This document shows positions 12,204 through 23,867 of a stretch of DNA of 64,000 nucleotides, in pieces; position 1 is the stretch's first letter; every line of letters begins with the position of its first letter. Location of the stretch: assembly GCA_003049465.1 (NCBI GenBank), contig PYSS01000038.1, positions 186,001 to 250,000 of the forward strand, read 5' to 3'. The position numbers and the translations under genes are program-made. This stretch comes from Magnaporthiopsis rhizophila. Taxonomy: Eukaryota > Ascomycota > Sordariomycetes > Magnaporthales > Magnaporthaceae. Below the pieces are notes generated by a model. The model saw only the letters and a program-made list of their open reading frames with translations, was not told where the DNA came from and ran no database searches.

Positions 12204-13159
12204 AACAGAATGGGGTGTATCTAAGGAACCAGCCAGGGAGGGAGCTTCACAGCGAAAACAGGTGACAAAAACGAAAAATGGCCTGACCTCTGCAGCAAGG
12301 GGAGGATGGAGGGTCGCAGAAAGGGAAGGGGAGTGGCCAATTGAAGAGTTCCGCCGGAGAACTACCTGGGCGCCTGCTTCGGCATTGCTTTGGGCATTGC
12401 AAACGCGTCTCTTCTTTTCTTTTTTCTTTTGGCCTCATCAATTGAGTTCTGCCAGGGGAGGAGCTTTTTCTTGGGGGTGGGTCGTGTGGGGACCAGAGCT
12501 CTGATTCAGGTGCCTGGACCTCCTCTCCTCCGCTGTGGGGGCTCTGAAAACCCCCGCTGGAGAAAAGCAAGCACCAGGCTCTTTTCCAAGAGATTGCATC
12601 TCAAAAGCCATTTTCTTTTGACCATGACTTTCTTCTGACCTCGGCTGCCACACCAATCCCATCCCATCCCCATCCCAAACCGTCCCTGGCCAAGCAACTA
12701 AACTCCCCAATCAGAGCAGAATGCTTGGCACCCCGGCATCTGGCATCTTTTCGGTCTTCTCTCGGATGAACAGCCTGCCTTCCCCTCTCGAATGCTGGCC
12801 CTGCCCTGGCTGGGCCCATGGTTCGTTCCATCCCACGCCCGTGTCGGCCGTGGGCGACGACAGCAGGGGCTCAGACTGATGCTACTGCTCCCCACAGGCC
12901 TGGCTTAGGTCATCCCACCCGAGGCCCCAGCCGTCTATGACGATATAAGGGAGGTCGGCGCTTCTCCAGTCCAGGCACAACGAAACCACCATATGCAGCC
13001 CAAGGAACCTTCCTGCAGCCCTCCAGTCAGCACCCATCACCCTCAGTCTTTAGCTTGCTTGGCGCAGCTAATAGCAGAACCTGCCTTTACAGCGTTTCGC
13101 CGGTCGTTCGTTGTTTTCTGCTTTGCCTATCCCTACCTACCCCGGTATCTCCTCCTACC
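12204..13159. other. Divergent promoter region (DUF1275 / oxalate decarboxylase)
   Basis: About 1 kb between two divergent genes, with no convincing open frame. The right end is pyrimidine-rich and carries a TATA-like box before the decarboxylase gene. Confidence 0.45.
12944..12949 (+). promoter_or_regulatory. TATA-like box (TATAAG) upstream of the oxalate decarboxylase gene
   Basis: TATAAG lies about 215 bp before the start codon, in otherwise GC-rich sequence. It is the only good TATA match near this gene; distance and context make it a plausible, unproven core promoter. Confidence 0.35.
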
Positions 13160-14578
13160 ATGCACGTCAAGCAGCTGGCCCTCGGCGCCGCCCTCTCTGG
13201 GCTGGTGGCCGCCTCTCCCCACCGTGACAGCCCCCAGCAGCGTCTCGCCAACGGCCTGGAGCTCCCCGACAAGTACTACACCTTCAACAAGAAGCCCTAC
13301 ACTCCTGGCCACAAGGACCCTCTCGACCGCTTCATCGACCCGGAGCGCGATGATCTCGACCCGCTGCCCTGGCGCAACGGCAAGGGCGCGTCGGTGCTGG
13401 GCCCTTGGAACAAGGAGCGCTCGCGCCAGAGCCCGGACATGGTGCGGCCGCCCAGCACCGACAGCGGCAACATCGCGAACATGCGATGGTCGTTTGCCGA
13501 CTCGCACATCCGCATCGAGGAGGGCGGCTGGACGCGGCAGACGACGGTGCGCGAGCTCGGCACGTCGACGCAGCTGGCCAGCGTCAACATGCGGCTGGAC
13601 CAGGGCGTCATCCGCGAGCTGCACTGGCACAAGGAGGCCGAGTGGGCGTACGTGCTGGACGGAGAGGTGCGCATCACGGGGCTCGACTACGACGGCGGCA
13701 ACTTTGTCGACGACCTCAAGAAGGGCGACCTGTGGTACTTCCCCTCGGGGGTGCCGCACTCGCTCCAGGGCCTGAGCGAGAACGGGACCGAGTTCCTGCT
13801 GGTGTTTGACGACGGCCGTTTCTCGGAGGAGTCGACGTTTGTGCTGACCGACTGGCTGGCGCACACGCCCAAGTCGGTCATCAGCAAGAACTTCAACCTG
13901 CGGCCCGAGATCTTCGAGCACCTGCCCAAGCACGAGAAGTACATCTTCAAGGGCTCGGTGCCGGGCCCCATCGACGAGGAGCGCCCGCGCGGCAGCCACG
14001 TCAAGAAGAGCAAGCGCCGCTTCACCCACAAGATGCTGGACCAGGAGCCCATCAAGGCCAGCGGCGGCGAGGTGCGCATCGCCGACTCCAAGAACTTCCC
14101 CATCTCCGAGACCATCGCGGCGGCGCACGCCATCATCGAGCCCGGTGCGATCCGCGAGATGCACTGGCACCCCAACGCCGACGAGTGGTCCTTCTTCCTC
14201 CGCGGCAAGGCGCGCGTCACCATCTTCGCGTCCGAGGGCACGGCGCGCACCTTCAACTACGTCCCCGGCGACGTGGGCATCGTGCCGGCCAACATGGGCC
14301 ACTTTGTCGAGAACATTGGCGACGAGCCGCTCGAGATGCTCGAGGTGTTCCGGGCCGACCAGTTCCGCGACTTTTCGCTGTTCCAGTGGCTGGGCGACAC
14401 GCCGCAGCGCCACGTGGCCGACACGCTCTTCGCCGACGACCCGGAGGCGGCCGAGAAGTTCCTCAAGACCATCAACAACCCCAAGCCCGACCCGGTCGTC
14501 AAGTCCGACGCCAACCTGTTTGATAACTACGAGACCGGCAAGGCCGAGAAGGCCGAGAAGGAGGTGACGGAGCTGTGA
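13160..14578 (+). CDS. Secreted bicupin oxalate decarboxylase
   Basis: Single exon, 472 residues. Oxalate decarboxylase converts oxalate to formate and CO2 using manganese. A signal peptide is visible (MHVKQLALGAALSGLVAAS), so the enzyme should be secreted or wall-associated. Both cupin domains keep their four metal ligands: His155, His157, Glu161 and His200 in the first; His335, His337, Glu342 and His381 in the second. Arg152 and Arg332 sit just before the HWH motifs, as in the bacterial enzyme. The active-site lid of the first domain reads SEEST (222-226), so the proton-donating Glu (223) that separates decarboxylase from oxidase activity is present. The C-terminus ends in a short Lys/Glu-rich tail. 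The start is the Met of the signal peptide; the frame is open further upstream but without a better start. Confidence 0.95.
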   Translation: MHVKQLALGAALSGLVAASPHRDSPQQRLANGLELPDKYYTFNKKPYTPGHKDPLDRFIDPERDDLDPLPWRNGKGASVLGPWNKERSRQSPDMVRPPSTDSGNIANMRWSFADSHIRIEEGGWTRQTTVRELGTSTQLASVNMRLDQGVIRELHWHKEAEWAYVLDGEVRITGLDYDGGNFVDDLKKGDLWYFPSGVPHSLQGLSENGTEFLLVFDDGRFSEESTFVLTDWLAHTPKSVISKNFNLRPEIFEHLPKHEKYIFKGSVPGPIDEERPRGSHVKKSKRRFTHKMLDQEPIKASGGEVRIADSKNFPISETIAAAHAIIEPGAIREMHWHPNADEWSFFLRGKARVTIFASEGTARTFNYVPGDVGIVPANMGHFVENIGDEPLEMLEVFRADQFRDFSLFQWLGDTPQRHVADTLFADDPEAAEKFLKTINNPKPDPVVKSDANLFDNYETGKAEKAEKEVTEL

Positions 14579-17500
14579 AGCAGCATCACGAGCACATGTT
14601 GCAATCTTCTTTGTTGAATAGGAGTGTATCATTAAAACTAGGGAGGTATCTAGGAGATGGGTGGAGAATATCATACGCAGTTTGTTCTTTGATATCAATC
14701 ATGATGGGACCCAGCAGAGCGGCAAGATAAAACATGGAAACAAACACTGTGATTTTCCGACGGCTGTTTTGTGGCCTCGGCAACGTTTTCCGAACATGCG
14801 GCCAGAAACATGGATGACAGTGTTGGCGGGGCAGCAGTAACGCCGCGCTGCACTGCAGGTGGTGTTGTTTCTTTGACGATGGAGCAAAAAGCCAAGCCGG
14901 CAGGGCATGCCGCTCGTACGTACTCCATCGCTTACGTAGACGTGTGGGTAAAAAAGCAATGTTCATTGTGAGGTCATTGTCTTTTTGGCTCGGCTTGGCT
15001 TTGGTTGCTGTTTAGGTATTCGCCGAATTTCTCGTTTGCGAAGAAGGGAAGGGGAAGCCAAGAATGGAAGCCAAGCGTGGGGGACAGGGGCCAGGCGGGC
15101 AAGGAAAACAAGCAATTCTTTCTGACTCAGCTCCCAGCAGCCTGGCTTGGCTCTCAAGGCCAAGAAAAAGGCAAAAAGGACCCAAGACGCACTATTTGCT
15201 TGATCACAAAATCGTCAGCCACTCATCATACGTAGGCACGCACGTCAAATCCAGCTATTTTTTTGGTCGGCGCGGCATCGGGATTCGGGTTCGGCTAGCG
15301 TCTGTGAGCTTTTGTTGGTTGCGAGAGAGGCTGCATTCCCAATACGCTGGACGTAATTAGATATCCAAACGCGGACAACGAAGCGATTCCAAGAACGGAG
15401 CGTTCGCCGGGCGGGCATTATGGACGGCGGCGAAGCTACCGAGGTACACATGTACGTGGTCCATATCGCACGCGCCCCATCCGTCGTGGGAACGTGATGG
15501 CTAGATTGATTGGGCAGGCGGATGGGTGGGAGCATTAACCTACCTTACATATCTACCTGCCTATTTTGCTCATCGATGCGACTACGAGATAAAGGTCACA
15601 CGAACATGCGCTCTTTCGGCTGCCCTTCCAGATGTGGGCCAGCAATGGCCATGGGGGCAGGCACTGGCACTGGGGATGGGAACATTTTTGCTTCACCGGC
15701 CGGAAGCGCCGGGCTGGGTGCAATTGAACCGGTGTGAAGGCCGCGGGACCCCGGGCGATCCCCGTCCAGCGGCCGAGCAAAGACCGAAACTAAAAGAGGT
15801 CAGCAGCAATGCCTTGGTTTGTTGTTGGTTGGTCAGATCTCCCGTCGTCGTGAAACCGTCATCTGCGATAACTGATCTCGGCTGGGCGCGAGATGGTGCG
15901 TGTGGACCATAAGCGATTGGGTGTGTGTCCATCCTGGTTCTGGTTCTGGGTGGGAGGCTCAGGGGAGGCAACACGCAACGCAACCGTGCCCCCTCGTGCG
16001 GGGAACGATGGATGGCAATCCGTGGGTCAGTTCAGGTGGTACCCATAACCCACCACGGACAGGTGCTGGCGGGGAGGCTCTGCCGCACCTGGCGTTTGGC
16101 TTTCTGCCATTCGGTTTTTTTTTTTTTTTTTTTTTTCGAGCCGCCGTGCCCCCTTGGCGGGCTTGGAATCGGCGGATATTGAAAAGAAACGTTGTGACCG
16201 ACACTAATATTGCGGGAACCGAGGGACAAGAAAAAAAAAAAAAAAAAAAAAAGCAAGAAAAAATACAGGCGGTGAATGGACGTCAACTTTTTTTTTTCAT
16301 CTGGACACGCGGCCTCCCACAAGATCGGAGGGTAGCAATTTTGTCGTCGCTCGGAGCCATTACTGGCCTGATAAACACAGCAAATGTAGTTTCCAAAGGC
16401 AGGCATCCGCCCTGGAGATCTCTGCGGCCAAACAGAAACAAAGTTCCTCGGGCCGTCTGCGTTTGGTTTTCTTTATTTTTTCGTTTTATTTTTCTTTTCT
16501 TCTTTTTACTTTTACCCCTCGACATTAACGGGTACCACCGCAAAGGTCGTCCCGCGTAACATTCCGGCTGCGGACGAACCCAATGTTTATTGCCCGACAC
16601 ACCTTGCAATTCTCCTCGCCGGATTCACACCTCATTCCGGCAGCACACAGGACCGAAACCTGACATGGATGACCATGCAGGCGAGGGCGTCTTGAGCCCG
16701 GAGGAATGGAAGTCGAAAGAGGGGGGCGGCAGATCCAAGGCCAGGAGAAAGCAATAGATGATACCTAGAACGGTCGATCTCGAAACCTCGACGCCACCAC
16801 GCGAGAGCCTGCATTCACACCCCACCCACCAGCCGACGAAGACGAGGGGCGAGCGAGCGGCTACCTAGATGCGTAGTCATACATACAACCATCCACATCG
16901 ACCCAGGACGGTCGGTCCCCTATGCGATCTGACCGCGTTCGGAACCGCGGTGCTGCATCTCCGCATGCCGTTCACAGCCACTGAACCCGGGTCAGGACGA
17001 TGCCGAGACGGCATCGGTCCACTCTGATCTCTACCATCTCCGGACCTTTGTCTGCTTTCGCATCCCCTACATACCACATACCAGCAGCTATCCACTCGTG
17101 ACCTGTACATAGCTGTCAAGGTGACGCACTTCGGTGGTGGCTGTTCACGCGTGCGGAGTCCTCCCGCCCCGTCTTTGTTGATGCAAAACCCTACTGCGAT
17201 AGCCTATCACCCTGGCGCCATGGCCGGCCACTAGCATGCAGCCACTGCCCGGCCTGTCTTTTGAGGACACACCGCCGACGTTTGAATAACGGGGCTGCTA
17301 TATATGTATAATAAAGGGCATGTATAAGGTGTATTAAACGCAGGGTGGGATCGTGCAAACGCGCCTGGTCCTGGACCTAGCAAAGCCTCCTGTTTATCTC
17401 AGAGGACCAGAAAGTCCAGGAGATAAGGAACGGCGAACGACCCCTCATGGTCAAACGGGGAGCGCGATATTAAGAAATCCACTTACATGACAGTGACAGG

Positions 17501-18722
17501 TGTTTGCCGATGTCATGCCGGGGACTTTGAGGCTGAGCGATCCCAATCTCAGGGCTGCCGCTGCGGGAGTTTGGTAGGGGAGGGGATGCAAGATCGTTGA
17601 CACCGAGATCCAAAATGCAGTGGCAAAGCTAAGAAAAAAAAAAAAAAAGAAAAAAAAAGTGTAAAAAACTAATACTAAAAAGCAAATAAAATAAAAAAAA
17701 TCCGACGGGATGGCATACAATTATGCTTCAAAAATCTCCATCCACAGTCTCCACCTCCTGTGCCTTTTCCGAAGGCATGGAAGGGGCGATGGGTTCCGTT
17801 GGATGTGGCATCGCTGTCACGCCGGCTGGCAGAGATGCGCAGGACCACGGCCAGGACCCAATTATGCAATGTTTAATGTTGTTTCCCCCCTGGGCGGTTC
17901 GAGCCTTTAAGCTTTTCTTCTTTTTTGCTTTGCCCAAAACAAAACGGAAGCGCGTAGCAATAGTTGCTTTGCTGGCCCACCAAGGACCCAGTGCCGCCAA
18001 GGAGCAGCAGCAGGGGGCCATGTGATGGGGTTACGGTACTTGGACCGTCCCATTCTCAACGGTTTGTCTTGGAACCAAGAATGCCAACCCTTCTAGGCGA
18101 AAAGGTAAAATGGAGGTAAAAAGGTCGGACCAGATAGCGGAGATGGGTGCGCATAACGACCAAAACCGGGCCAGCAGTGGACGTACCCAGAAAGCCAAGT
18201 TGTTTTACCCCTCCCCCGGATTTCGCTAGACCGCCAAGCTCAAGACTCTCTCTCCACCGGAGGGTACTCTCTGGGCACGATTTGACTTTTTTTTTTTTTT
18301 GATAATGGTCTAGGCGTTTGTTAAACAGGTCTCAGCGTTGTATACTTGGTCTAGGCGTTGTAAACCACCTGTGGCGAGCGATGCCTAATGGAAATAGACC
18401 GTCCGCCGATCACCACCACAGAGTGTGCTCTCCCGGGAACAAACCCCCTGGGCTGACGAAGCCCCTGCAACCTGCAACCACAGGGCGCATCGAAACAGGG
18501 AACTCGAAACAACGTCGCTCAACCCGCGTCCAGAGCCGGATCATACCCCGCGGCGTCTGGCCCCTTCTCCAAACTGGAAGAAAAAAAAGAACCCCACAGA
18601 AGCGCTTTATGGCCGGCCTACCCCCGGCTCCCAGCGTACTGCAGGCTTAGTGGGTGGACCGTCCAGGGGGTTATCGAGTGCTCTGACAGCTTTGCACGGA
18701 ATGATGCTTTTTTTCCTCTTTT

Positions 18723-18732
<10 letters not shown>

Positions 18733-18787
<55 letters not shown>
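18733..18787. repeat. Poly(T) tract, 55 bp
   Basis: Uninterrupted T-run preceded by T-rich sequence from about 18700. Length in an assembly is uncertain for such tracts. No gene lies beside it. Confidence 0.9.
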
Positions 18788-19101
18788 CCTTCTTCCCCTT
18801 TTTGTCTGCGTGCGATGTTCTAGCCCGAAAATAGTGTACTGGACAATCTCGATTGGGAAATCCCATACTGGGATTTAACCTTTTGTTATCTTTGAAAGGT
18901 GGTGGAGAGGCCAGGTACCTGCTTCGGCGTACTCGGAACGAGCGACAGGACAATAATGACACGCACGCGCATGTCGACGACACGTCGCTTGCCCAATCCC
19001 ACCCTCCTTGCACACCAAACCTGGATATCCTCCCCTCCCCTCCAAAAAGGAAAGTCGACCGGTGTCTCTGTGACAATGATGCCGAACAAGAGCGAGCTTC
19101 C

Positions 19102-19123
19102 GCTCTCTCTCTCTCTCTCTCTC
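19102..19123. repeat. (CT)n microsatellite
   Basis: About eleven CT units followed by a short T-run. Confidence 0.9.
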
Positions 19124-19427
19124 TTTTTTTTTTTGTTTTGTTTCGCACATATCGATTTTCCCATCCCATCCCGTTCCAGCGTTTTGGCTGCGCCCGTCGC
19201 GCTTTGGATTGAAAAATAGGGGGCTAGGTAAAACCAAGAGCAAGGAACGGACGAACGGGCAGGGGTGATGGTGGGAGGGGAGAGAGAGAGAGAGGGAGCA
19301 CGCTCGTCGGCAGTGACGAGATGGCACGAGGGGACATGCCTGCAGGCTCGGGAACGTGCTGGGATGCTGGGGTTGTTTGACTATGGTAGACCGGATCGAT
19401 AGACACGGGAGTAGATTGGCCTGCTGA

Positions 19428-19430
<3 letters not shown>

Positions 19431-19468
<38 letters not shown>
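19431..19468. repeat. (TC)19 microsatellite
   Basis: Nineteen TC units about 370 bp upstream of the sulfate permease start codon. CT tracts are common in fungal promoters, but this one may be only a microsatellite. Confidence 0.9.
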
Positions 19469-19472
<4 letters not shown>

Positions 19473-19838
19473 GGGCGTCTAGAACGCAGGTACATACCGC
19501 ATGCTACTCTGTAGCTTTTTTTCTTTTTTGCCTGCCCACACACCCTCCCCCTCCCCGCCGGCCCTGGTATGTGACTTGCTTACTGAGGCTCGCGAGTACA
19601 AAGATGGCAGGTCTCGCACCACCACTGACGACCTGTTTTGTTCTCATCATCGGTACCTCTCTCCTAAGTTTTTGTATGCGCAGCAAACGGCAAGCCCGGA
19701 GGCCAGCCAGATATTACTCTTATTTTGCCCCTGTGTTCTCTCACTGGTTGGCCGCCCTGTATTAGGCTTTTTAAACTATTTTTTTTACCACACAACATCA
19801 CACATCAGACAAGACCAAAAAAAACACCTACCGCCACA

Positions 19839-22075
19839 ATGGGCAAGGTTGGGCAGTACGTCGAAAAGGCAAAGGAAGACTTCCGCACCGACCACACCTG
19901 GAACAAGGTCGGCAAACTCACCAGGGGCGGCGTCAAGGCCCTGCCCGAGGCCTCGCTGCACTATGTCGCCCAGAAGGCGCCCATCATCGGCTGGCTGCCC
20001 AAGTACGACTGGCGCTGGCTGATCAACGACGCCATCGCCGGCCTGACGCTGGGTCTCATGTTGATCCCGCAGGGCTTGTCGTACGCGAAGATTGCCGAGA
20101 TTCCTGTCGAGTATGGGCTCATGTCCAGCTGGCTGCCCGCGAGCCTGTACGCCATTATGGGCACGACCAAGGGTGTGTGTGTTTTTTTTCTTTTTTTTTT
20201 TTCTTTCTTATCACAGTATTTGCCTACTTTCTTTGGATGCTTGTATTCTGACACAGATGCAAAAATACAGATCTCTCCTCCGGCCCGACCTCGCTCATCG
20301 GTCTCCTCACGTCCGAGGGCGTGCACGAGCTGCAGAACGAGTGGGCGCCGTCGCAGATCGCGTCGGCCATGGCCTTCTGGATGGGCGTGTACGGCATGCT
20401 GCTGGGCTTCCTCAACCTCGGCTTCCTGCTCGAGTTCGTGTCGCTGCCCGTGCTGGCCGGCTGGATCACGGCCGTGGCCATCACCATCATCCTCAACCAG
20501 GTGCCGTCGCTGCTGGGCATCAAAGGCGTGGGCAGCGGGACCGCCCAGCAGATCCACGACATCTTCGCCAAGCTGCCCAAGGCCAGCGGCTGGACCTGCC
20601 TGATCGGGTTCGCGGGCATCCTGTTCATGACCATCCTCGAGAAGGCGGGCGCGCGCTGGAGCGCCAAGAACAAGATCGTCTGGTTCTTCTCCATCACGCG
20701 CGCCTTCTCGACCCTGGTGCTGTTCACGGGCATCAGCTACGCCGTCAACCACCCGCGGGGCCAGTCCAGGAACTTCCTGTTCGAGGTCACCCAGGTGTCG
20801 GCCAACGGCCAGGAGGCGCCCACCATCCCGCCTCCGGCGCTGCTGGGCGAGACGGCCATGAGGTCCATCGCGCTGTTCATCGGGGCCGCCGTCGAGCACT
20901 GCGCCATCGCGCGGGCGTTTGGCGTCAAGAACGACTACGTGCCCGACCAGACGCAGGAGCTGTGCTACTTTGGCGTCACCAACTTCATCAACTCCTTCTT
21001 CCACGCCATGGGCGTCGGCGGCGCCATGTCGCGCACCTCGGTCAACTCGCAGTGCAACGTCAAGTCGCCCCTGAGCGGCGTCGTCACCACGGCCGTTGTG
21101 CTCATCTGCATCTACTTTTTGGTGCCCGCCCTGTTCTGGATCCCCAAGGCCACGCTGGCCGCCATCATCATCACGGCCGTCTGGAACCTGATCCACTCGC
21201 CTTCGCACTTTTACCACTTCTGGAAGACGTCGCTCGCCGACTTCATCTCGTCCATGCTGGCGCTCTGGGTTGCCCTCTTCGTCAACGCCGAGATCGGCAT
21301 CGCCGTCGCCGTCGCCTTCAACATCGTCTACTGCCTCCTGCGCCAGACGTTTGCCCGCATCAACGCCTCCAAGGCGCCCGCGCGGTCCGAGCTGGCGCGC
21401 TCCATCGACGCCGGCCGCGACCGCGACGCCCTGGGCGGCGAGGAGCGCACGCGCGACGTGCACGTCTTCCGCTTCACCGACAACTTCTTCTTCCCCAACA
21501 GCTACGCCACCACCACCGCCATCCTCGACAGCGTGCAGACGTACCACGCGCCCGCCGCCGGCAGCTCGGAGTCGCCCGCAAAAGCCCGCAACTGGTCCGT
21601 CGTGGCCGAGCAGCGCATCCGCCGCCTGCGCAAGGCCGCCGGCGTCGTCGACGCCTCGACTCTGCCGCCCATCGGCCTGGTGGTGCTGGATTTCACGCGC
21701 GTCAACCACGCCGACAGCACCGCCTGCACGCACCTCCAGAACCTGGTGAAGGAGATACGGCGCTACGGCGGCGCCAACACAGAGGTCCACTTCGTCGGCA
21801 TGAGCCCCTACGTGCGCGAGCGGTTCGAGCGCTACGGCTGGAAGATGGTCGACGACGACGGCAGCAGCAACGTGATCGCCGATGCGGCCTTCACCCGCGT
21901 CTACGAGTCCGTCCCCGCGGCCGTGCTAGCGCCGCGTCGCTCGCCAGCGGTTACTGAGGGCAGAGGCGTCCGTCTCGACACGGCCGACGACTCCGAGAAA
22001 GGCAAGTCTTCGCATGTGGAGCGGTCCAGCTCGCCTGAGGAGTCCAACTGGGAGAAGAGGCAGGGGAGCAACTAG
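19839..22075 (+). CDS. SulP family sulfate permease with C-terminal STAS domain
   Basis: Exons 19839-20172 and 20271-22075 give 712 residues. The 98-bp intron starts GTGTGT, runs through a T-rich stretch, has a CTGAC branch and ends ATACAG. The joined codon is Asp, followed by the conserved Ser-Ser-Gly-Pro-Thr. The protein carries the SulP/SLC26 signature (IPQGLSYAKIAEIPVEYGL) in the early membrane region. It then has ten or more membrane segments and a STAS domain near residues 490-630 (VVLDFTRVNHADSTACTHL). A Ser/Glu-rich tail of about 60 residues follows. Closest in layout to fungal plasma-membrane high-affinity sulfate permeases of the Neurospora cys-13/cys-14 and yeast SUL type. No assimilation gene is adjacent. 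The start ATG has a good context (cgccacaATGGGC). Confidence 0.92.
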
Positions 22076-23867
22076 ATTCTGGGGCTGGTTTTTTTGCTAC
22101 AGATAGGATATGGACAGGTAGAGGCACTGTAGCTACGGTCGGAAATGAATGTCGACAGACGGGGTCCAGTAGGGTCGCGCAGGGAAGCCCAAGCAGGGGC
22201 TAGCTTGTTTTTTTTTCTGCTTGTTTTTTTTTACCCCCTAAGAGTATTTGTTTTGTTGATAGGATGGATGATCGGGATCGGTATAGGGCTGGCTCTCTGC
22301 GCGGTTTCCTTTTTTTTGCGCCACAGTCCCTCGATACGGTCTTGGCTTCTTGTCGTCGTGTTTTTTTTTAACGTCCATGGGCGCTTGGCAGCCTAGAGTA
22401 TATACCCGATTGCTCTTCGTTTTGCCACCTGCGTGTGATCTGCTTGGACTTTTGATGCTTTACCGGAGATTCTTCGCTCCGCGTAGGTTTTCTTGGCTTT
22501 GAGAGCGCCTCCGTCCGCTATATCACGAGGATTTTCTAGTCTTCTTCAACGGTGCTCTATCCCCAAGACCAGAGGTAGTGTTCCATCCACAAGATCGGAG
22601 GCAGTGCTCCATCCGCCAACCAGCCTCCGCCAAGAGACCACCAAGGGCTTGGGGTAGTCTGCTGCTTGAAACTCATTTCTTGCTGGACTCCGAAATATGG
22701 CCGACTGGCTGTGCTTCACATACGATACAAACACTGCCAAACCGCCTTGGCGTTACGTCCGCCGTCGCAGGCAAAGCAGATTGCCCAGCTGTAAAATGTG
22801 TTCGTAGGCGTTTCGGCAAGCCTTGCTGATATTGTCCTGCCGTAAGAATGCAGACCTTGGCGGAGGGCTGCGACCTCCACCCACTGCTGACTCCGGGGGC
22901 CGCGGTAGACCCTGGCGGAAAGCAACGACGGATACGTCCGGCGCCAGGAGAGCGAAGCAAGGTACACCCGGTGAGCACAGCGGGGATATCCTTGGCCACC
23001 ATCACGCCCGCCTATACCCCGCCTCTTGGATTGATGCCCGGGCTGGCCTTGGAAGGTGACTTGCCTTGGAAAGGCAGATTTGACTGTTGTCGCCAGAGAT
23101 GTCTTGGAAGGGCGACTGGCCTTGAAAGGGCGAGATTGCATTGGAAGGCGGGCGTGACGGTTGCCGCCATGGATTCCTTGGCAGAACTGGCTTCAAGTGC
23201 ACCAAGACGCCGCTGGTCCGTAACCTGACAGCCGCTCTAGCGAGGGCGTGTCCAGTCGTGAGGAGGTACTTGAGAGTCAGGTAGCAGTACTTTGTCGGTA
23301 TAAGCCAGCCTAGTCCTTGTTCTTGTGGTCAGTCCTCGTCCATCTCGTCCCTTTTACCAGGAGGCCCACCCTACGGGCGCCCACGGCTTCCCCTTTCGTC
23401 CGTTCTTGCTTTGCTTGCTTAACCTTACGAGTCGGGGCGGTGATGAAAGGGTCCAGACGGTCGACCAAGCCCTTGGCAAGGAATATGGCGTGAGGCTTGC
23501 ATCCAGAGCGTGAGGGGCTGCCCATCTGTAGCACGGACTCTATGGTAGCTTTGATGGACTTTCTCCTTGGCTTTGCTCAGGTTGGCCGTTCACTGCTGTT
23601 TGACTCGAGGGTTCTTGCCAAAGGGGCTCAGGGGCATCACGTGATGGCGTCTGCTGCTCTAGTGGGGCGGATGGGACCAGCCCAAATGTCCGAACAGTGA
23701 AGCCTCCAGCTTGAATTGTGAATCATGTGAAGCCTCCAAATGGCAATGGCTCAAATGGCCTGTCAACAAGATTGAGCAGCAATGACGGCAGACAAGCGAT
23801 GACCCCGGCTGACAGCATGTAGGAACTGCTCGGCTTCCTCTGTTTCTCGACCTGACGCGCGACCAAG
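22076..23867. other. Spacer with short degenerate tandem repeats
   Basis: No supported gene. Two near-identical 26-bp units lie at 22565-22590 and 22591-22616 (AAGAYCRGAGGYAGTGYTCC core). A looser array of CTTGGAAGG-type units runs through about 23045-23165. A 12-bp direct repeat (GTGAAGCCTCCA) flanks 23709-23726. The last part must hold the missing first exon of the regulator that follows, if that exon survives. Confidence 0.45.

Larger units (their letters stand above)
14579..19838. other. 5.3-kb spacer rich in simple repeats
   Basis: No frame here has recognisable coding features. The stretch holds A- and T-runs (near 16116-16137, 16230-16252 and 17636-17658), a 55-T tract and two long CT tracts listed separately. 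The last 120 bases are probably the leader of the sulfate permease gene. Confidence 0.5.

Noticed and set aside
4015..14578. A secondary-metabolite cluster around the PaxB-like cyclase
   Set aside because: Neighbours are an AEC transporter, a TauD-type enzyme, a DUF1275 protein and oxalate decarboxylase, and spacing is wide; no synthase, prenyltransferase or epoxidase is present.
13133..14698. A 521-codon minus-strand open frame
   Set aside because: Antisense shadow of the oxalate decarboxylase gene, caused by GC-rich third positions.
19961..21957. Open frames of 609 (-) and 621 (+) codons over the sulfate permease
   Set aside because: Both overlap the SulP/STAS gene in other frames and show no family features of their own.
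9548..22075. A sulfur-utilisation cluster (TauD-type dioxygenase plus sulfate permease)
   Set aside because: The two genes are 9 kb apart with unrelated genes between them and I found no shared regulatory motif.
22716..23228. Overlapping frames of 126 and 141 codons on the two strands
   Set aside because: They cross degenerate tandem repeats and show no domain or splice structure.
23717..23728. A C-x2-C pair (Cys-Glu-Ser-Cys) as the missing first half of the first regulator's zinc cluster
   Set aside because: It lacks the following basic residues and a GT donor at the right distance, and it sits inside a short direct repeat.
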